Made by a program: the position numbers and the translations under genes | Assembly: GCA_040005635.1 (NCBI GenBank) | Contig: JBDTYM010000111.1 | Span: 1-11,152 of the forward strand | DNA from: Dokdonella_A sp040005635 | GTDB taxonomy: Bacteria; Pseudomonadota; Gammaproteobacteria; Xanthomonadales; Rhodanobacteraceae | Reading direction: 5' to 3' | Length of the DNA: 11,152 nucleotides | Notes under the pieces: generated by a model | Seen by the model: the letters and a program-made list of their open reading frames with translations, nothing else | The model's database searches: none | What the model was told of the DNA's origin: nothing | Part shown: in pieces, positions 1-7,498 of the stretch | Position numbering within the stretch: position 1 is the first letter of the stretch | Layout: each line of letters starts with the position of its first letter

Positions 1-2
1 CG

Positions 3-1406
3 CCGCGCGAAGTGCCGGTTGCGGTGCGCGTGCTCGGCTGGGGCGAGATCTACGGAGGTTTCGACGCAGGTCAAGGCGAAGAACAGGCCGAGCGTTGCAT
101 CGATTGCGGCAATCCGTACTGCGAGTGGAAGTGCCCGGTTCACAATTACATCCCGAACTGGCTCAAGCTGGCGAAGGAAGGTCGCGTGTTCGAGGCGGCC
201 ACCCTGATGCACGAGACGAACCCGTTGCCGGAAATCTGCGGCCGCGTGTGCCCGCAGGATCGCCTGTGCGAAGGCGATTGCACGCTCAACGACGGCTTCG
301 GCGCGGTCACGATCGGCGCGATCGAGAAGAACATCGTCGACCTCGCGTTCAAGCAGGGCTGGCGACCGGATTTGTCGAACGTGAAATCGACCGGCCATCG
401 CGTCGCGATCGTCGGCGCAGGTCCGGCCGGACTTTCCGCCGCGGACCGCTTGGTACGCGCGGGCGTGTCGGCCACCGTATTCGATCGTTATGAAGAGATA
501 GGAGGACTGCTGACCTTTGGCATTCCGCCGTTCAAGCTCGACAAGGACACCGTGAGGTTGCGCCGTCGCGTGCTCGAGGAGATGGGCGTCGAGTTTCGCC
601 TCGGTATCGAGATCGGCCGCGATCTCGACTTCGATTCACTGCTCGACCACTACGACGCCGTCTTCGTCGGCACCGGCGCGTATCGCGAAGTCGCCGCCGA
701 TCTGCCTGGCGATCGGCGGCCCGGCGTGATGCCGGCGCTGCCCTTCCTAATCGCGAATGCGCGGCGCCTCTTGAGCGATGGCGCGAACACCGATCCGCGT
801 CTGGATCTGCGCGGCAAGAAAGTCATCGTGCTCGGCGGCGGCGACACCGGCATGGACTGCAACCGCACGGCGATCCGCCTCGGCGCTGGTTCGGTCACCT
901 GCGTATATCGGCGCGACGAGGCGAACATGCCCGGCTCGCGCCGCGAAGTACAGAACAGTCGCGACGAGGGCGTGCGCTTCCTGTTCAACCGCCAACCGCT
1001 CGCCGTGCTCGGTGAGGATCGCGTCAGCGGACTGCGTGTTGTCGAGACGCGCCTGGTTGCCGACGGCAAGGGTCGCGCGCGACCGGAGCCGGTGGCGGGC
1101 AGCGAACAGACGCTGCCGGCTGATGTCGTGATCGTTGCGTTCGGCTTCCGCCCAAGTCCACCGGATTGGTGCAGCAGCGCCGGCATCGAGCTCGATGACG
1201 GCGGGCGCTTCAAGGTCGGCGGCTCCGCTCGTCTGCCGTTCCAAACCACGAATCCGCGCGTGTTTGCCGGTGGCGACAACGTGCGCGGCGCGGATCTCGT
1301 CGTGCGCGCGGTGCATGACGGACGCGAAGCGGCGGCGGCGATCGTGAAATCGTTCGCCACGGTCGCGGCGCGCGCAACGGCCGACGCGTTGGCTGCGGTC
1401 GGCTGA
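3..1406 (+). CDS. gltD: Glutamate synthase (NADPH) small subunit, 5'-truncated by window edge
   Basis: This is the beta subunit of NADPH-dependent glutamate synthase. It takes electrons from NADPH through FAD and iron-sulfur clusters to the large GltB subunit, which makes glutamate from glutamine and 2-oxoglutarate in the cytoplasm. Numbering visible residues from nt 3, cysteines at 32, 35, 40, 44 and 79, 83, 89, 93 form the N-terminal iron-sulfur region. GAGPAG (138-143) is the FAD-binding Rossmann motif and GGGDTG (278-283) the NADPH-binding one. The C-terminal FAGGDN segment closes the FAD site. The frame is open to the left edge. A GTG at 12 is possible, but family members carry about 20 more residues before the PVxxRVxxW segment seen here, so I take the gene as truncated. 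gltB would be expected upstream, outside the window. The stop at 1404-1406 faces the convergent lysR gene. Very sure of family; other GltD-like oxidoreductases are a remote alternative. Confidence 0.95.
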   Translation, partial: PREVPVAVRVLGWGEIYGGFDAGQGEEQAERCIDCGNPYCEWKCPVHNYIPNWLKLAKEGRVFEAATLMHETNPLPEICGRVCPQDRLCEGDCTLNDGFGAVTIGAIEKNIVDLAFKQGWRPDLSNVKSTGHRVAIVGAGPAGLSAADRLVRAGVSATVFDRYEEIGGLLTFGIPPFKLDKDTVRLRRRVLEEMGVEFRLGIEIGRDLDFDSLLDHYDAVFVGTGAYREVAADLPGDRRPGVMPALPFLIANARRLLSDGANTDPRLDLRGKKVIVLGGGDTGMDCNRTAIRLGAGSVTCVYRRDEANMPGSRREVQNSRDEGVRFLFNRQPLAVLGEDRVSGLRVVETRLVADGKGRARPEPVAGSEQTLPADVVIVAFGFRPSPPDWCSSAGIELDDGGRFKVGGSARLPFQTTNPRVFAGGDNVRGADLVVRAVHDGREAAAAIVKSFATVAARATADALAAVG

Positions 1407-1427
1407 GCAAATCCTTGCGACGCGGAG

Positions 1428-1449
1428 CGGCTGGCCCGAAGCCCAGCCG
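1428..1449. terminator. Candidate bidirectional hairpin between gltD and lysR
   Basis: CGGCTGG (1428-1434) and CCAGCCG (1443-1449) form a 7-bp GC-rich stem with an 8-base loop in the 54-base gap between two convergent stop codons. No T-run follows on either strand, so intrinsic termination is only suggested by position and symmetry. Confidence 0.4.
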
Positions 1450-1460
1450 TATCGGCCTGA

Positions 1461-2360
1461 TCAGCTCGCTGACTGCAGACAGAAATCAATGAAGGCGCGT
1501 ACCTTGGCCGGCAAATGCCGACGCGACGGATAGAGCGCGTAGAGCGGGAACGTCTCGCCCGGCCAGTCGGCGAACAACTCGATCAATTGGCCGCTGTCGA
1601 TCAGCTCGTGGATGCGCAGCGCCAAAACCTGCGCGATGCCTGCACCGGCGAGGCAGGCCGCGACCATCGTGGCGGAATCGTTGAGCAGCAGTGACCCGCG
1701 CGTCTTCACCGGCAGGATCTTCCTGCCGCGATGGAACTCCCACTGAAATGGGCGGCCGCTCAGCGGATCGCGGAACTGGATGCAGTCGTGCTTTTCCAGC
1801 TCGGCAGGATGCGTGGGTCGGCCGCAGCGCGCCAGATAGCCCGGCGATGCCACGGTCAGCACGCGCGTCGTCAACAGCAGCCGCGCCGCCAGCGAGGAAT
1901 CGGGCGGCTCGCCGAACAGTACCGCCATGTCCATGCCCTCGCCGATGACGTCGCCAATGGCATCGCGCGTGATCAGTTCGAGTTCCAATTCGGGATAGCG
2001 TGCGGTGAACTCAGGCAGGCGCGGCGCCAGCAACATGCGCGCGAACGGGGGATCAACATTGACGCGCAGCCGACCACGCACGCGCTCGGCAGAACTTCCC
2101 GCCAGCGTCGCCGCCTCCTCGATGCCGGACAGCAGCGGCATGACCTCGGCGTAGAAGCGCGCACCTTCGTCGGTCAGCCGTACCGCACGTGTGGTGCGAT
2201 GCAGAAGCCGGATGCCGATACGCGCTTCGAGCCGCGCTATCGCCCGGCTGACTCCCGATGGCGAAAGCGACAAGGCCTCGCCGGCGCGGGCGAAATTTCC
2301 GCTCTCGACGACGGCGGCAAGCACGCTGACACCGGAGAGCAAACGGCCATCGAAGGGCAT
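1461..2360 (-). CDS. LysR-family transcriptional regulator
   Basis: This 299-residue protein has the length and plan of a LysR-type regulator. A winged helix-turn-helix lies at about residues 8-66, with the recognition segment SPSGVSRAIARLE at 33-45 and the wing RTTRAVRLTDEG at 55-66. A linker helix follows, then a periplasmic-binding-protein-like effector domain from about residue 92 to the end. The RTTR and LTDEG segments resemble the subgroup often annotated as DsdA/CrgA-type regulators. The ATG at 2358-2360 is the natural start because the DNA-binding domain begins directly after it; the ribosome site is weak. It is divergent from the NmrA-like gene, with 148 bases between them, the classical layout for a LysR protein and its target. 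The effector cannot be read from the sequence. A -35/-10 pair and a dyad lie just upstream, which suggests autorepression. Confidence 0.93.
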   Translation of the reverse strand: MPFDGRLLSGVSVLAAVVESGNFARAGEALSLSPSGVSRAIARLEARIGIRLLHRTTRAVRLTDEGARFYAEVMPLLSGIEEAATLAGSSAERVRGRLRVNVDPPFARMLLAPRLPEFTARYPELELELITRDAIGDVIGEGMDMAVLFGEPPDSSLAARLLLTTRVLTVASPGYLARCGRPTHPAELEKHDCIQFRDPLSGRPFQWEFHRGRKILPVKTRGSLLLNDSATMVAACLAGAGIAQVLALRIHELIDSGQLIELFADWPGETFPLYALYPSRRHLPAKVRAFIDFCLQSAS

Positions 2361-2364
2361 CGCA

Positions 2365-2393
2365 ACTATTCGTGATTATTTGTCATTAATAGT
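2365..2393. promoter_or_regulatory. Candidate LysR operator: 29-base imperfect dyad with T-N11-A core
   Basis: The outer arms ACTATT (2365-2370) and AATAGT (2388-2393) are exact inverted copies. The inner arms TGA (2373-2375) and TCA (2383-2385) are also inverted copies about the same centre, at 2379. The inner pair gives TGA-N7-TCA, which fits the T-N11-A consensus of LysR-type binding sites. The site overlaps the predicted lysR -10 and start point. It lies about 65 bases before a plausible start point for the NmrA-like gene if TATCCT (2432-2437) is its -10. That matches the usual activator position, but the -10 assignment is weak. Confidence 0.6.
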
Positions 2394-2417
2394 ATGCGTA
2401 ACTGTCGCTTTTTTCAA
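2389..2417 (-). promoter_or_regulatory. Predicted lysR promoter
   Basis: Read on the minus strand, TTGAAA (2417-2412) and TACTAT (2394-2389) are separated by 17 bases. They match the sigma-70 -35 and -10 boxes at five and four of six positions. Transcription would start near 2382, inside the dyad, about 22 bases before the lysR start codon. The surrounding stretch is much richer in A and T than the rest of the window. Confidence 0.5.
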
Positions 2418-2508
2418 TGCAGCAGCGTGACTATCCTGCCTAACACCCAGGCGGACGTTTCCGTTTCGCCTTGAATCATCGCTTCCACAGACGAGAGAGA
2501 AAATTTTC

Positions 2509-3366
2509 ATGTATGCAATAACCGGTGTGACCGGCAAGGTAGGCGGCAGTGTCGCCAAGATTCTGCTAGCGGCCGGAGTTCGCGTCCGCGCCGTCGTGCG
2601 CGACGCTGCAAAGGCGGCGCCGTGGTCGGCTCTCGGAGCCGACATCGCGATCGCGTCGAGCGACGATGCCGCGGCCATGACGAAGGCCTTCGAAGGCGCC
2701 GACGGCGTGTTCCTGATGAATCCGCCCAATTTCGATCCGCAGCACGATTTCCCCGATTCGCGCGCGAGCGCTGCGGCATTCAAGCACGCAATCGAGCAGG
2801 CCCAGCCGGGCCGGGTGGTACTGCTGTCCACCATCGGCGCGCACGTGCAGGAGCCGAACCTGCTCAACAACATGCTGATCGTGGAGACGGCGCTACGCAC
2901 GTCATCGACGCCAATGGCATTCCTGCGCGCCGGCTGGTTCATGGAAAACGCGGCGTGGGATGTGGAGCCTGCGCGTAGCGGCGTCATTCCTTCTTTCCTG
3001 CAGCCACTCGACCACGCGATTCCGATGGTGGCCACCGTCGACATTGCGCGTGCCGCCGCCGATCTCTTGCGCGAACAGTGGAACGGCGTACGCATCGTCG
3101 AGCTGGAAGGACCGCGGCGTTATAGCGCCAATGACATCTCTGCGGCATTCGCTGCCGCCCTGGGTCATCCGGTGCGGACGAATGCAGTACCGCGCGACAC
3201 CTGGGAGTCGTTGTTTCGCTCACAGGGCATGCGCAATCCGCTGCCGCGCATCCGCATGGTCGATGGCTTCAACGAGGGCTGGATCGATTTCGAAGGGGGC
3301 GCGGCCGAACATCGGACGGGTCCGACCTCGCTCGATACCGTGTTGCAGCGACTCGTCGCTGTCTGA
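2509..3366 (+). CDS. NmrA-like / atypical SDR NAD(P)-binding protein
   Basis: This 285-residue protein belongs to the NmrA-like branch of atypical short-chain dehydrogenases, which includes the quinone oxidoreductase QorB (YtfG) and nitrogen-regulator homologues. The nucleotide-binding motif GVTGKVG is at residues 6-12. Arg31 after the second strand suggests NADP(H) preference. Further typical segments are FEGADGVFLMNPP and VVLLSTIGAH. The classical YxxxK catalytic pair is not visible, as is usual for NmrA-type members, so it may be a reductase of quinones or carbonyls or a redox sensor. The substrate is unknown. The ATG at 2509 is preceded by a purine-rich GAGAGA and the Rossmann fold starts at residue 2, so an earlier start is unlikely. 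It is divergent from the LysR gene and is the likely target of that regulator. A stem-loop follows about 70 bases after the stop. Confidence 0.88.
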   Translation: MYAITGVTGKVGGSVAKILLAAGVRVRAVVRDAAKAAPWSALGADIAIASSDDAAAMTKAFEGADGVFLMNPPNFDPQHDFPDSRASAAAFKHAIEQAQPGRVVLLSTIGAHVQEPNLLNNMLIVETALRTSSTPMAFLRAGWFMENAAWDVEPARSGVIPSFLQPLDHAIPMVATVDIARAAADLLREQWNGVRIVELEGPRRYSANDISAAFAAALGHPVRTNAVPRDTWESLFRSQGMRNPLPRIRMVDGFNEGWIDFEGGAAEHRTGPTSLDTVLQRLVAV

Positions 3367-3432
3367 ACGCGGCGGCTCGACAGCGTGAGTCGCGCCTGCT
3401 GTGTCAACGGTCGCGCGCAAGCGCGCGCCAGA

Positions 3433-3464
3433 CCGCTCATCGGCTGCGGCCACGCAGCCGATGA
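3433..3464 (+). terminator. Strong stem-loop terminator after the NmrA-like gene
   Basis: A perfect 14-bp inverted repeat, GCTCATCGGCTGCG (3433-3446) and its complement (3451-3464), encloses the 4-base loop GCCA. On the plus strand it is followed by TCTTTCC, a short pyrimidine run. It lies in the 153-base gap between convergent stop codons and may serve both genes, although the minus-strand side has no T-run. A smaller GCGCGC-AA-GCGCGC repeat (3413-3426) lies just before it. The rest of 3367-3519 holds nothing I recognise. Confidence 0.7.
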
Positions 3465-3519
3465 GCTCTTTCCGTGGTGACGTTTCAGACGCTGCGCGAA
3501 GACATCGAACGCGCTCGCT

Positions 3520-5532
3520 TCATCCCTGCGCACGCGTCGCGCCGGGCTCCGCGCGTCTGCGCAAGTCACGTCCGGCTGCCAGGATCATGCCGGTGATCGC
3601 CTCGATGGCATTCGTGTTACGACCATCGCCGCCGACCACGACTTCCGGCACGACGGCAAGCTTCGCCTCGGCAATCGCGTGCGTGATCTGGGCCGAGATT
3701 TCCTGCGCCAGACGGATTTCCGGACCGCCGTAGGCGTCGACCTGGAGATGCGCGGCACGTGCGGTGGCCTCGCCCTCGACCTCGATACGGTTCGCGTTGG
3801 CGCCACCGATCGCGCGGATGCGCTCGGCGTCGGCGACCGCCACGTTGCGGATCTTCGCCGCCTCCGCCTCGCCCTGGCGTGTCTGCGTCTTGACGTCGGC
3901 CAGACCCTTGTTCTCGGCGATCTCGATCGCGATGCGAGATTCGGTCAGACCCTTCTGCTGTGCGGCAATCGCGGTCGCTTCGCGCAGACTGCGTTCCTTC
4001 ACGGCAGCCGCCTCCTGTTCGACGTAGGTCTCGATCTGTTCGCGCGCGACCTGCCGATCACGCAATTGCGCGAGGATGTTCTCGATCTGACCGTTGCCGG
4101 CCGGCGACTTGGGCGTGCCGATCAGCACCTCCTGCAGCTCGAGGTTGTACGCGGCGAACTTGTCCTTCATTTCAGCCAGCGCCTGACCCTGGATGTCGGC
4201 GCGCTGCTGCAGCAGCTCGATCAGCGTCTTGGTCTGCGCGGTGTTCTTGAAGTACGCCGAGACCATCGGGTCGAGGGTCTGCTCGACCAGCTTCTGCACG
4301 TCGCCGAAGCGCTGGATCACCTTGGCCGCCTTCTTGTAGTCGATGTGCACGACGACCGAGAGCGGCAATGTCGGCTCGAACGCGTCCTTGGTGATCAGAG
4401 AGATCTCCTTCAGGTTGCGGTCGAAGTCCGAGCCCGACTGGCCCGACTCCCATTTGAGGATGAAGTTTGTCGTCGGCACCTTGATGATCGAACCGGCGAA
4501 CCGGTTGAACGCGTACTTGCCGGGCAGCAGCGGGTTTTCCCACACGCCGCGCTCGCCATCGCCGACGAGTTCGCCATGCTGGTACTCAGTACCGGAGCGA
4601 TCCGCGCCACGTGCACCGGTGAACGACACGACGACACCGACCATGCCCATCGGCACGATCGTCTTCTCGACGAACTCTACGCTGGCGAACAGGCGATTCA
4701 CGTAGTAGGTGCCGTCGACTATTACCTGATACTGGCGCCCACGTGAGCCGCCCGCAGCGAGGAAGCGGTCGGCGTCCTGGAATCCGTTGTGGTAAGTCGC
4801 CGCGTTGCGACGATCCTGACCGACCGGTGGCGCGATCAACTCGCCCGCCGGCAGGCCTGGACCATCGTGCACGGTGACGACGCCGACGACGTCGGTGCTC
4901 GTACGCGGATCCTTCGCGCCGGGGTCGAGCACCACACTGGCATGGCCGCCCTTCTCGCCGATCACCACCGGATGAAAACCATCGCGCGACTCGATCTGTT
5001 CGCGCATCGCTGCGATCGTGTCGGTGTCTGCATTGGCTAGCGCGAGAGCATACGTGTTCGCGCGCGTCAGCACGACGAACTGCGCGGTGTTGATCGCATA
5101 CAGGCCTTCGCGCAGGACCTTGCGTTGCGGGCCTTTCTGGCCGCCTTTGGCGAGAAAACCGCGGACGTCTTCGAAATCATCTGCGCCAGCGTTCCCCGCC
5201 AGCGATTGGCCGGGCTCTAGCGGCCGACCATCGCGTGCGAACAGATAGCCGATCTCGCCTTGCGGCACGGTCACGAGGTTGGCTTTGTGCACGCGATACT
5301 GGAACGGGAACAACCGATGAAAGCCACCGCGCAGCAGGTCCGGGCTGTAGCCGGCCTCACCCTCGAGCGCAACGAGGCCGCGCGTGACCGAGCCCTTCGC
5401 GGCCCACAGTCTTTCCAGAATGCCGATGCGATTGTTCGGTACGTAGACGATGCTCGAATACAGCAGCAGAACGCCCAGCAAGACGCCGACCGCGATCAGG
5501 ATCGTGGTCGTATCCAACGGGAGCGCAGACAT
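3520..5532 (-). CDS. Membrane-anchored SPFH/band 7 (flotillin-like) protein
   Basis: This 670-residue protein belongs to the SPFH/band 7 superfamily, membrane scaffolds that oligomerise at the inner membrane and organise microdomains or proteases. An N-terminal membrane segment (residues about 9-31) is followed by a long beta-rich region containing four EGLY-like elements (about 67, 139, 272 and 336). The SPFH core is at about 290-470. A charged Ala/Glu/Arg-rich helical segment (about 485-600, ending in GEAxAxxIRxVAxADAERIRAIG-type heptads) should form a coiled coil. The tail after 635 is basic and probably disordered. The frame could begin at 5622, but I chose the ATG at 5532: it has AAGGAA eight bases upstream, and the extra 30 residues would put an Arg-rich stretch before the membrane anchor. 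No NfeD partner is adjacent. The protein is longer than typical flotillins or HflK/C and YbbK-type proteins, so its exact role is open. Confidence 0.85.
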   Translation of the reverse strand: MSALPLDTTTILIAVGVLLGVLLLYSSIVYVPNNRIGILERLWAAKGSVTRGLVALEGEAGYSPDLLRGGFHRLFPFQYRVHKANLVTVPQGEIGYLFARDGRPLEPGQSLAGNAGADDFEDVRGFLAKGGQKGPQRKVLREGLYAINTAQFVVLTRANTYALALANADTDTIAAMREQIESRDGFHPVVIGEKGGHASVVLDPGAKDPRTSTDVVGVVTVHDGPGLPAGELIAPPVGQDRRNAATYHNGFQDADRFLAAGGSRGRQYQVIVDGTYYVNRLFASVEFVEKTIVPMGMVGVVVSFTGARGADRSGTEYQHGELVGDGERGVWENPLLPGKYAFNRFAGSIIKVPTTNFILKWESGQSGSDFDRNLKEISLITKDAFEPTLPLSVVVHIDYKKAAKVIQRFGDVQKLVEQTLDPMVSAYFKNTAQTKTLIELLQQRADIQGQALAEMKDKFAAYNLELQEVLIGTPKSPAGNGQIENILAQLRDRQVAREQIETYVEQEAAAVKERSLREATAIAAQQKGLTESRIAIEIAENKGLADVKTQTRQGEAEAAKIRNVAVADAERIRAIGGANANRIEVEGEATARAAHLQVDAYGGPEIRLAQEISAQITHAIAEAKLAVVPEVVVGGDGRNTNAIEAITGMILAAGRDLRRRAEPGATRAQG

Positions 5533-5540
5533 GGTGGTAT

Positions 5541-5546
5541 TTCCTT
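5541..5546 (-). promoter_or_regulatory. Ribosome binding site fixing the SPFH gene start
   Basis: AAGGAA on the minus strand ends eight bases before the ATG at 5532-5530. It is the clearest Shine-Dalgarno sequence in the window and supports the shorter 670-residue product over the 700-residue reading. A GCGGGC-GCAT-GCCCGC hairpin (5554-5569) lies seven bases further upstream in the leader. Confidence 0.75.
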
Positions 5547-5810
5547 GTATGACGCGGGCGCATGCCCGCAATGGCGGCCGCAGGCCGACCGCAAACCCGA
5601 TGCGCTGTGACGGCAGCGACATCGAAAGCCAGTGGAGGATTCGGAGGGAAGAAGAGAAGAGATGCGGCGCAGATGGGGCGACTTGGCGTCACGTGCATGC
5701 CGCTGTGAGTTGCAAATCCCCTGGCAGAACGGATGAACATCACATGCTTTTCCTGCCAGCAAGTCTGCGCGCAATCGCGATGGATTCAAGCGGCGATAGT
5801 CACGCCAGCA

Positions 5811-5832
5811 CGGACGCGCTCAAGGGCGTCCG
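5811..5832. repeat. Inverted repeat CGGACGC / GCGTCCG
   Basis: A perfect 7-bp inverted repeat (5811-5817 and 5826-5832) with an 8-base loop inside the gene-poor gap. No T-run follows on either strand. It may be a structural element of a long leader or chance pairing in GC-rich DNA. Confidence 0.35.
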
Positions 5833-5920
5833 CGGCAAGTCGCTGATTTCGACGCGCGCGGTGCGCTACGTTGTAACGGCAAGCTGCGACGAATCGCCGC
5901 GTACCGCATGCGGAAAGTTT

Positions 5921-5950
5921 CGCCGGCAGCGCATCCCTGCGCTGTCGGCG
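5921..5950. repeat. 13-bp stem-loop in gene-poor gap
   Basis: CGCCGGCAGCGCA (5921-5933) and TGCGCTGTCGGCG (5938-5950) pair along all 13 positions, with one G-T wobble, around the loop TCCC. Outside the stem, GGAA (5912-5915) and TTCC (5953-5956) are also complementary, so a larger interrupted structure is possible. No coding gene covers it. It may be a terminator for MFS readthrough, part of a small RNA, or a dispersed palindromic repeat; a missing T-run argues against a simple terminator. Confidence 0.5.
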
Positions 5951-6269
5951 AATTCCGCTCGCTGCCTCGTCAATCGTCAGCGTCGATGCGCGTCTCCGTG
6001 GTGGTGCCGGTGATGTGGGCGAGCACGGTTAGCGTCGTCTTGCGCGTACTGGTCGATCGAGCGAATTGCAGAAGAGCCGTCGAACGACGTGGTCCGCTGC
6101 GGGACGCGCATCGACCAAAGGGTCGCGAAGTGATCGCAACGCCCGCCAATGCGGCCGCACGCAAGGGTCGGCGAGCTCGATCTGCACGGACGCGCGAACG
6201 CGCGATCTTGCGCTGTTGCGCACTGGCTCCTCGTTCCTGCGCTGGTGGCGAGTGACGGCGCCGACGCGC

Positions 6270-7454
6270 TCAGCGTTCGCAATATTCCGCGGCGGCGAGC
6301 GGTGGCGAAGACACGCGCCGTTCCAGCCCGACACTGATCAACGTCAGCGCGAGCCCGACTGTCGTCACCGCTGCCGCCGCGACGCCCAGTTGCGGATAAT
6401 GCGCGCCGTGCGTGAGCAAGGTCGCACCGAGCCATGCGCCGCCGGCGTTGCCCAGATTGAATGCACTCTGATTCAACGTGGATGCGAGCAAGGGCGCATC
6501 TGCAGCACTCTGCACCGAGCGTGCCTGCAGACCAGGACCCGCAGCGAAACCGATCAGGCCGATCAGGAACACGCCCGCAACAGCGCAGGCGGGTATGTGC
6601 AAGGTTGCTGCGAACAATAGAAAGAACGCAGCCAGCATGGCCAATGCGACGACAATCGCCGGCATCAGTCGCCAATCGGCAAGACGACCGCCGCCGAGCA
6701 GACCAATGGTCGCACCGAGGCCGAACAGCATCAGCACGGCACTGATCGCGTGCGCACCCAGATGCGCCTCGTCGGTCAGGATCGGCACGATGTAGGTGAA
6801 CACGGTGAACACGCCACCGAAACCAAACACGGTCATTGCAAGCGCGAGCAATACCTGCGGATTACCCAGCACGCGCAGTTCCCGTGCAATTCTCGGCGGC
6901 TCGTGATCGCGCAGAGGTGGCACCAGGCGCGCAATCGCGACGATCGCGGCAGCGCCGAGCAAGCTGACTACCCAGAACGTCGCACGCCAGCCGAAATGCT
7001 GGCCGAGCAAGGTGCCGAGCGGCACGCCGACGATGTTCGCAACGGTAAGACCTGTGAACATCAGCGCGATCGCCTGCGCACGCTGGTGCGGCGGTGCCAG
7101 GCTCGATGCAACGACAGCGGCGGCGCCGAAGAACGAGCCGTGCGCGAGTGCGGCGATCACGCGCGCGCCCATCAGCAACTCGTAGCTTGGCGCCAACGCG
7201 CACAGCAGGTTGCCGAGCACGAACACGCCCATCAGCACGAGCAATACGGTCTTGCGCGGCAGGCGTGCGGTAGCGAGCGCGAGCAGGGGTCCGCCGACGA
7301 CAACACCGAGCGCGTAGCCGGTCACCAGCAGACCGGCTGACGGAATCGTCACGGCGAGATCGCGGGCGATCTGCGGCAGCAGACCCATGATCACGAATTC
7401 GGTGGTGCCGATCGCAAACGCGGCGACGGCGAGGGCGAACAGAGCAATGCGCAT
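6270..7454 (-). CDS. MFS transporter, DHA1 AraJ/NepI/YdhP-like exporter
   Basis: This 394-residue protein is a 12-helix major facilitator of the inner membrane, most like the proton-driven drug:H+ antiporter 1 group that includes AraJ, NepI, PbuE and YdhP. GTTEFVIMGLLPQIARDL (16-33) is the hallmark of that group: a conserved Thr-Glu-Phe in helix 1. The motif A loop between helices 2 and 3 is GGPLLALATARLPRK (54-68), weakly basic. GVPLGTLLGQHFGWRATF holds the helix 5 antiporter motif. The second half repeats the six-helix plan, and the tail after the last helix is short. The ATG at 7454 has AGGA five bases upstream. Members export small metabolites, purine ribonucleosides, sugars or antibiotics; the substrate here cannot be read. 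It is divergent from the desaturase-family gene, with 151 bases between them that hold a palindrome. Confidence 0.9.
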   Translation of the reverse strand: MRIALFALAVAAFAIGTTEFVIMGLLPQIARDLAVTIPSAGLLVTGYALGVVVGGPLLALATARLPRKTVLLVLMGVFVLGNLLCALAPSYELLMGARVIAALAHGSFFGAAAVVASSLAPPHQRAQAIALMFTGLTVANIVGVPLGTLLGQHFGWRATFWVVSLLGAAAIVAIARLVPPLRDHEPPRIARELRVLGNPQVLLALAMTVFGFGGVFTVFTYIVPILTDEAHLGAHAISAVLMLFGLGATIGLLGGGRLADWRLMPAIVVALAMLAAFFLLFAATLHIPACAVAGVFLIGLIGFAAGPGLQARSVQSAADAPLLASTLNQSAFNLGNAGGAWLGATLLTHGAHYPQLGVAAAAVTTVGLALTLISVGLERRVSSPPLAAAEYCER

Positions 7455-7498
7455 GACGATCCTGGTCGCCGCGCGAACCCGGCACGCGACTCATGCAA

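Larger units (their letters stand above)
5533..6269. other. 737-base region without a convincing gene
   Basis: This gap lies between the SPFH start and the end of the MFS gene. All open frames here give Arg-, Ser- and Ala-rich products typical of unused frames in GC-rich DNA. The least bad is 5744-6013 (+), 89 codons from ATG, with no recognisable domain and a poor ribosome site. The region contains the SPFH leader and presumably its promoter, which I could not place, plus stem-loops at 5554-5569, 5811-5832 and 5921-5950. No tRNA, insertion sequence, direct-repeat array or clear promoter pair is visible. It could hold a small RNA, a decayed gene or only long untranslated leaders. Confidence 0.6.

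Noticed and set aside
3413..3426. GCGCGC-AA-GCGCGC inverted repeat, with a similar CGCGCG-AA-CGCGCG at 6191-6204.
   Set aside because: The two-base loops are too tight and alternating GC runs are expected by chance at this base composition.
3679..4746. 355-codon plus-strand open frame inside the SPFH gene.
   Set aside because: It is antisense to the SPFH coding sequence. Its Leu/Arg/Asp-rich product mirrors the helical repeats of the real gene and has no known domain.
5533..5622. 30-residue N-terminal extension of the SPFH protein.
   Set aside because: The internal ATG at 5532 has a strong AAGGAA at ideal spacing, and the extension is Arg-rich before a membrane anchor.
5744..6013. 89-codon plus-strand frame in the gap, starting MLFLPASLRAIAMDSS.
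   Set aside because: No domain is recognised, the ribosome site is weak, and the Arg/Ser/Cys-rich composition matches non-coding frames nearby. I cannot exclude a lineage-specific small protein.
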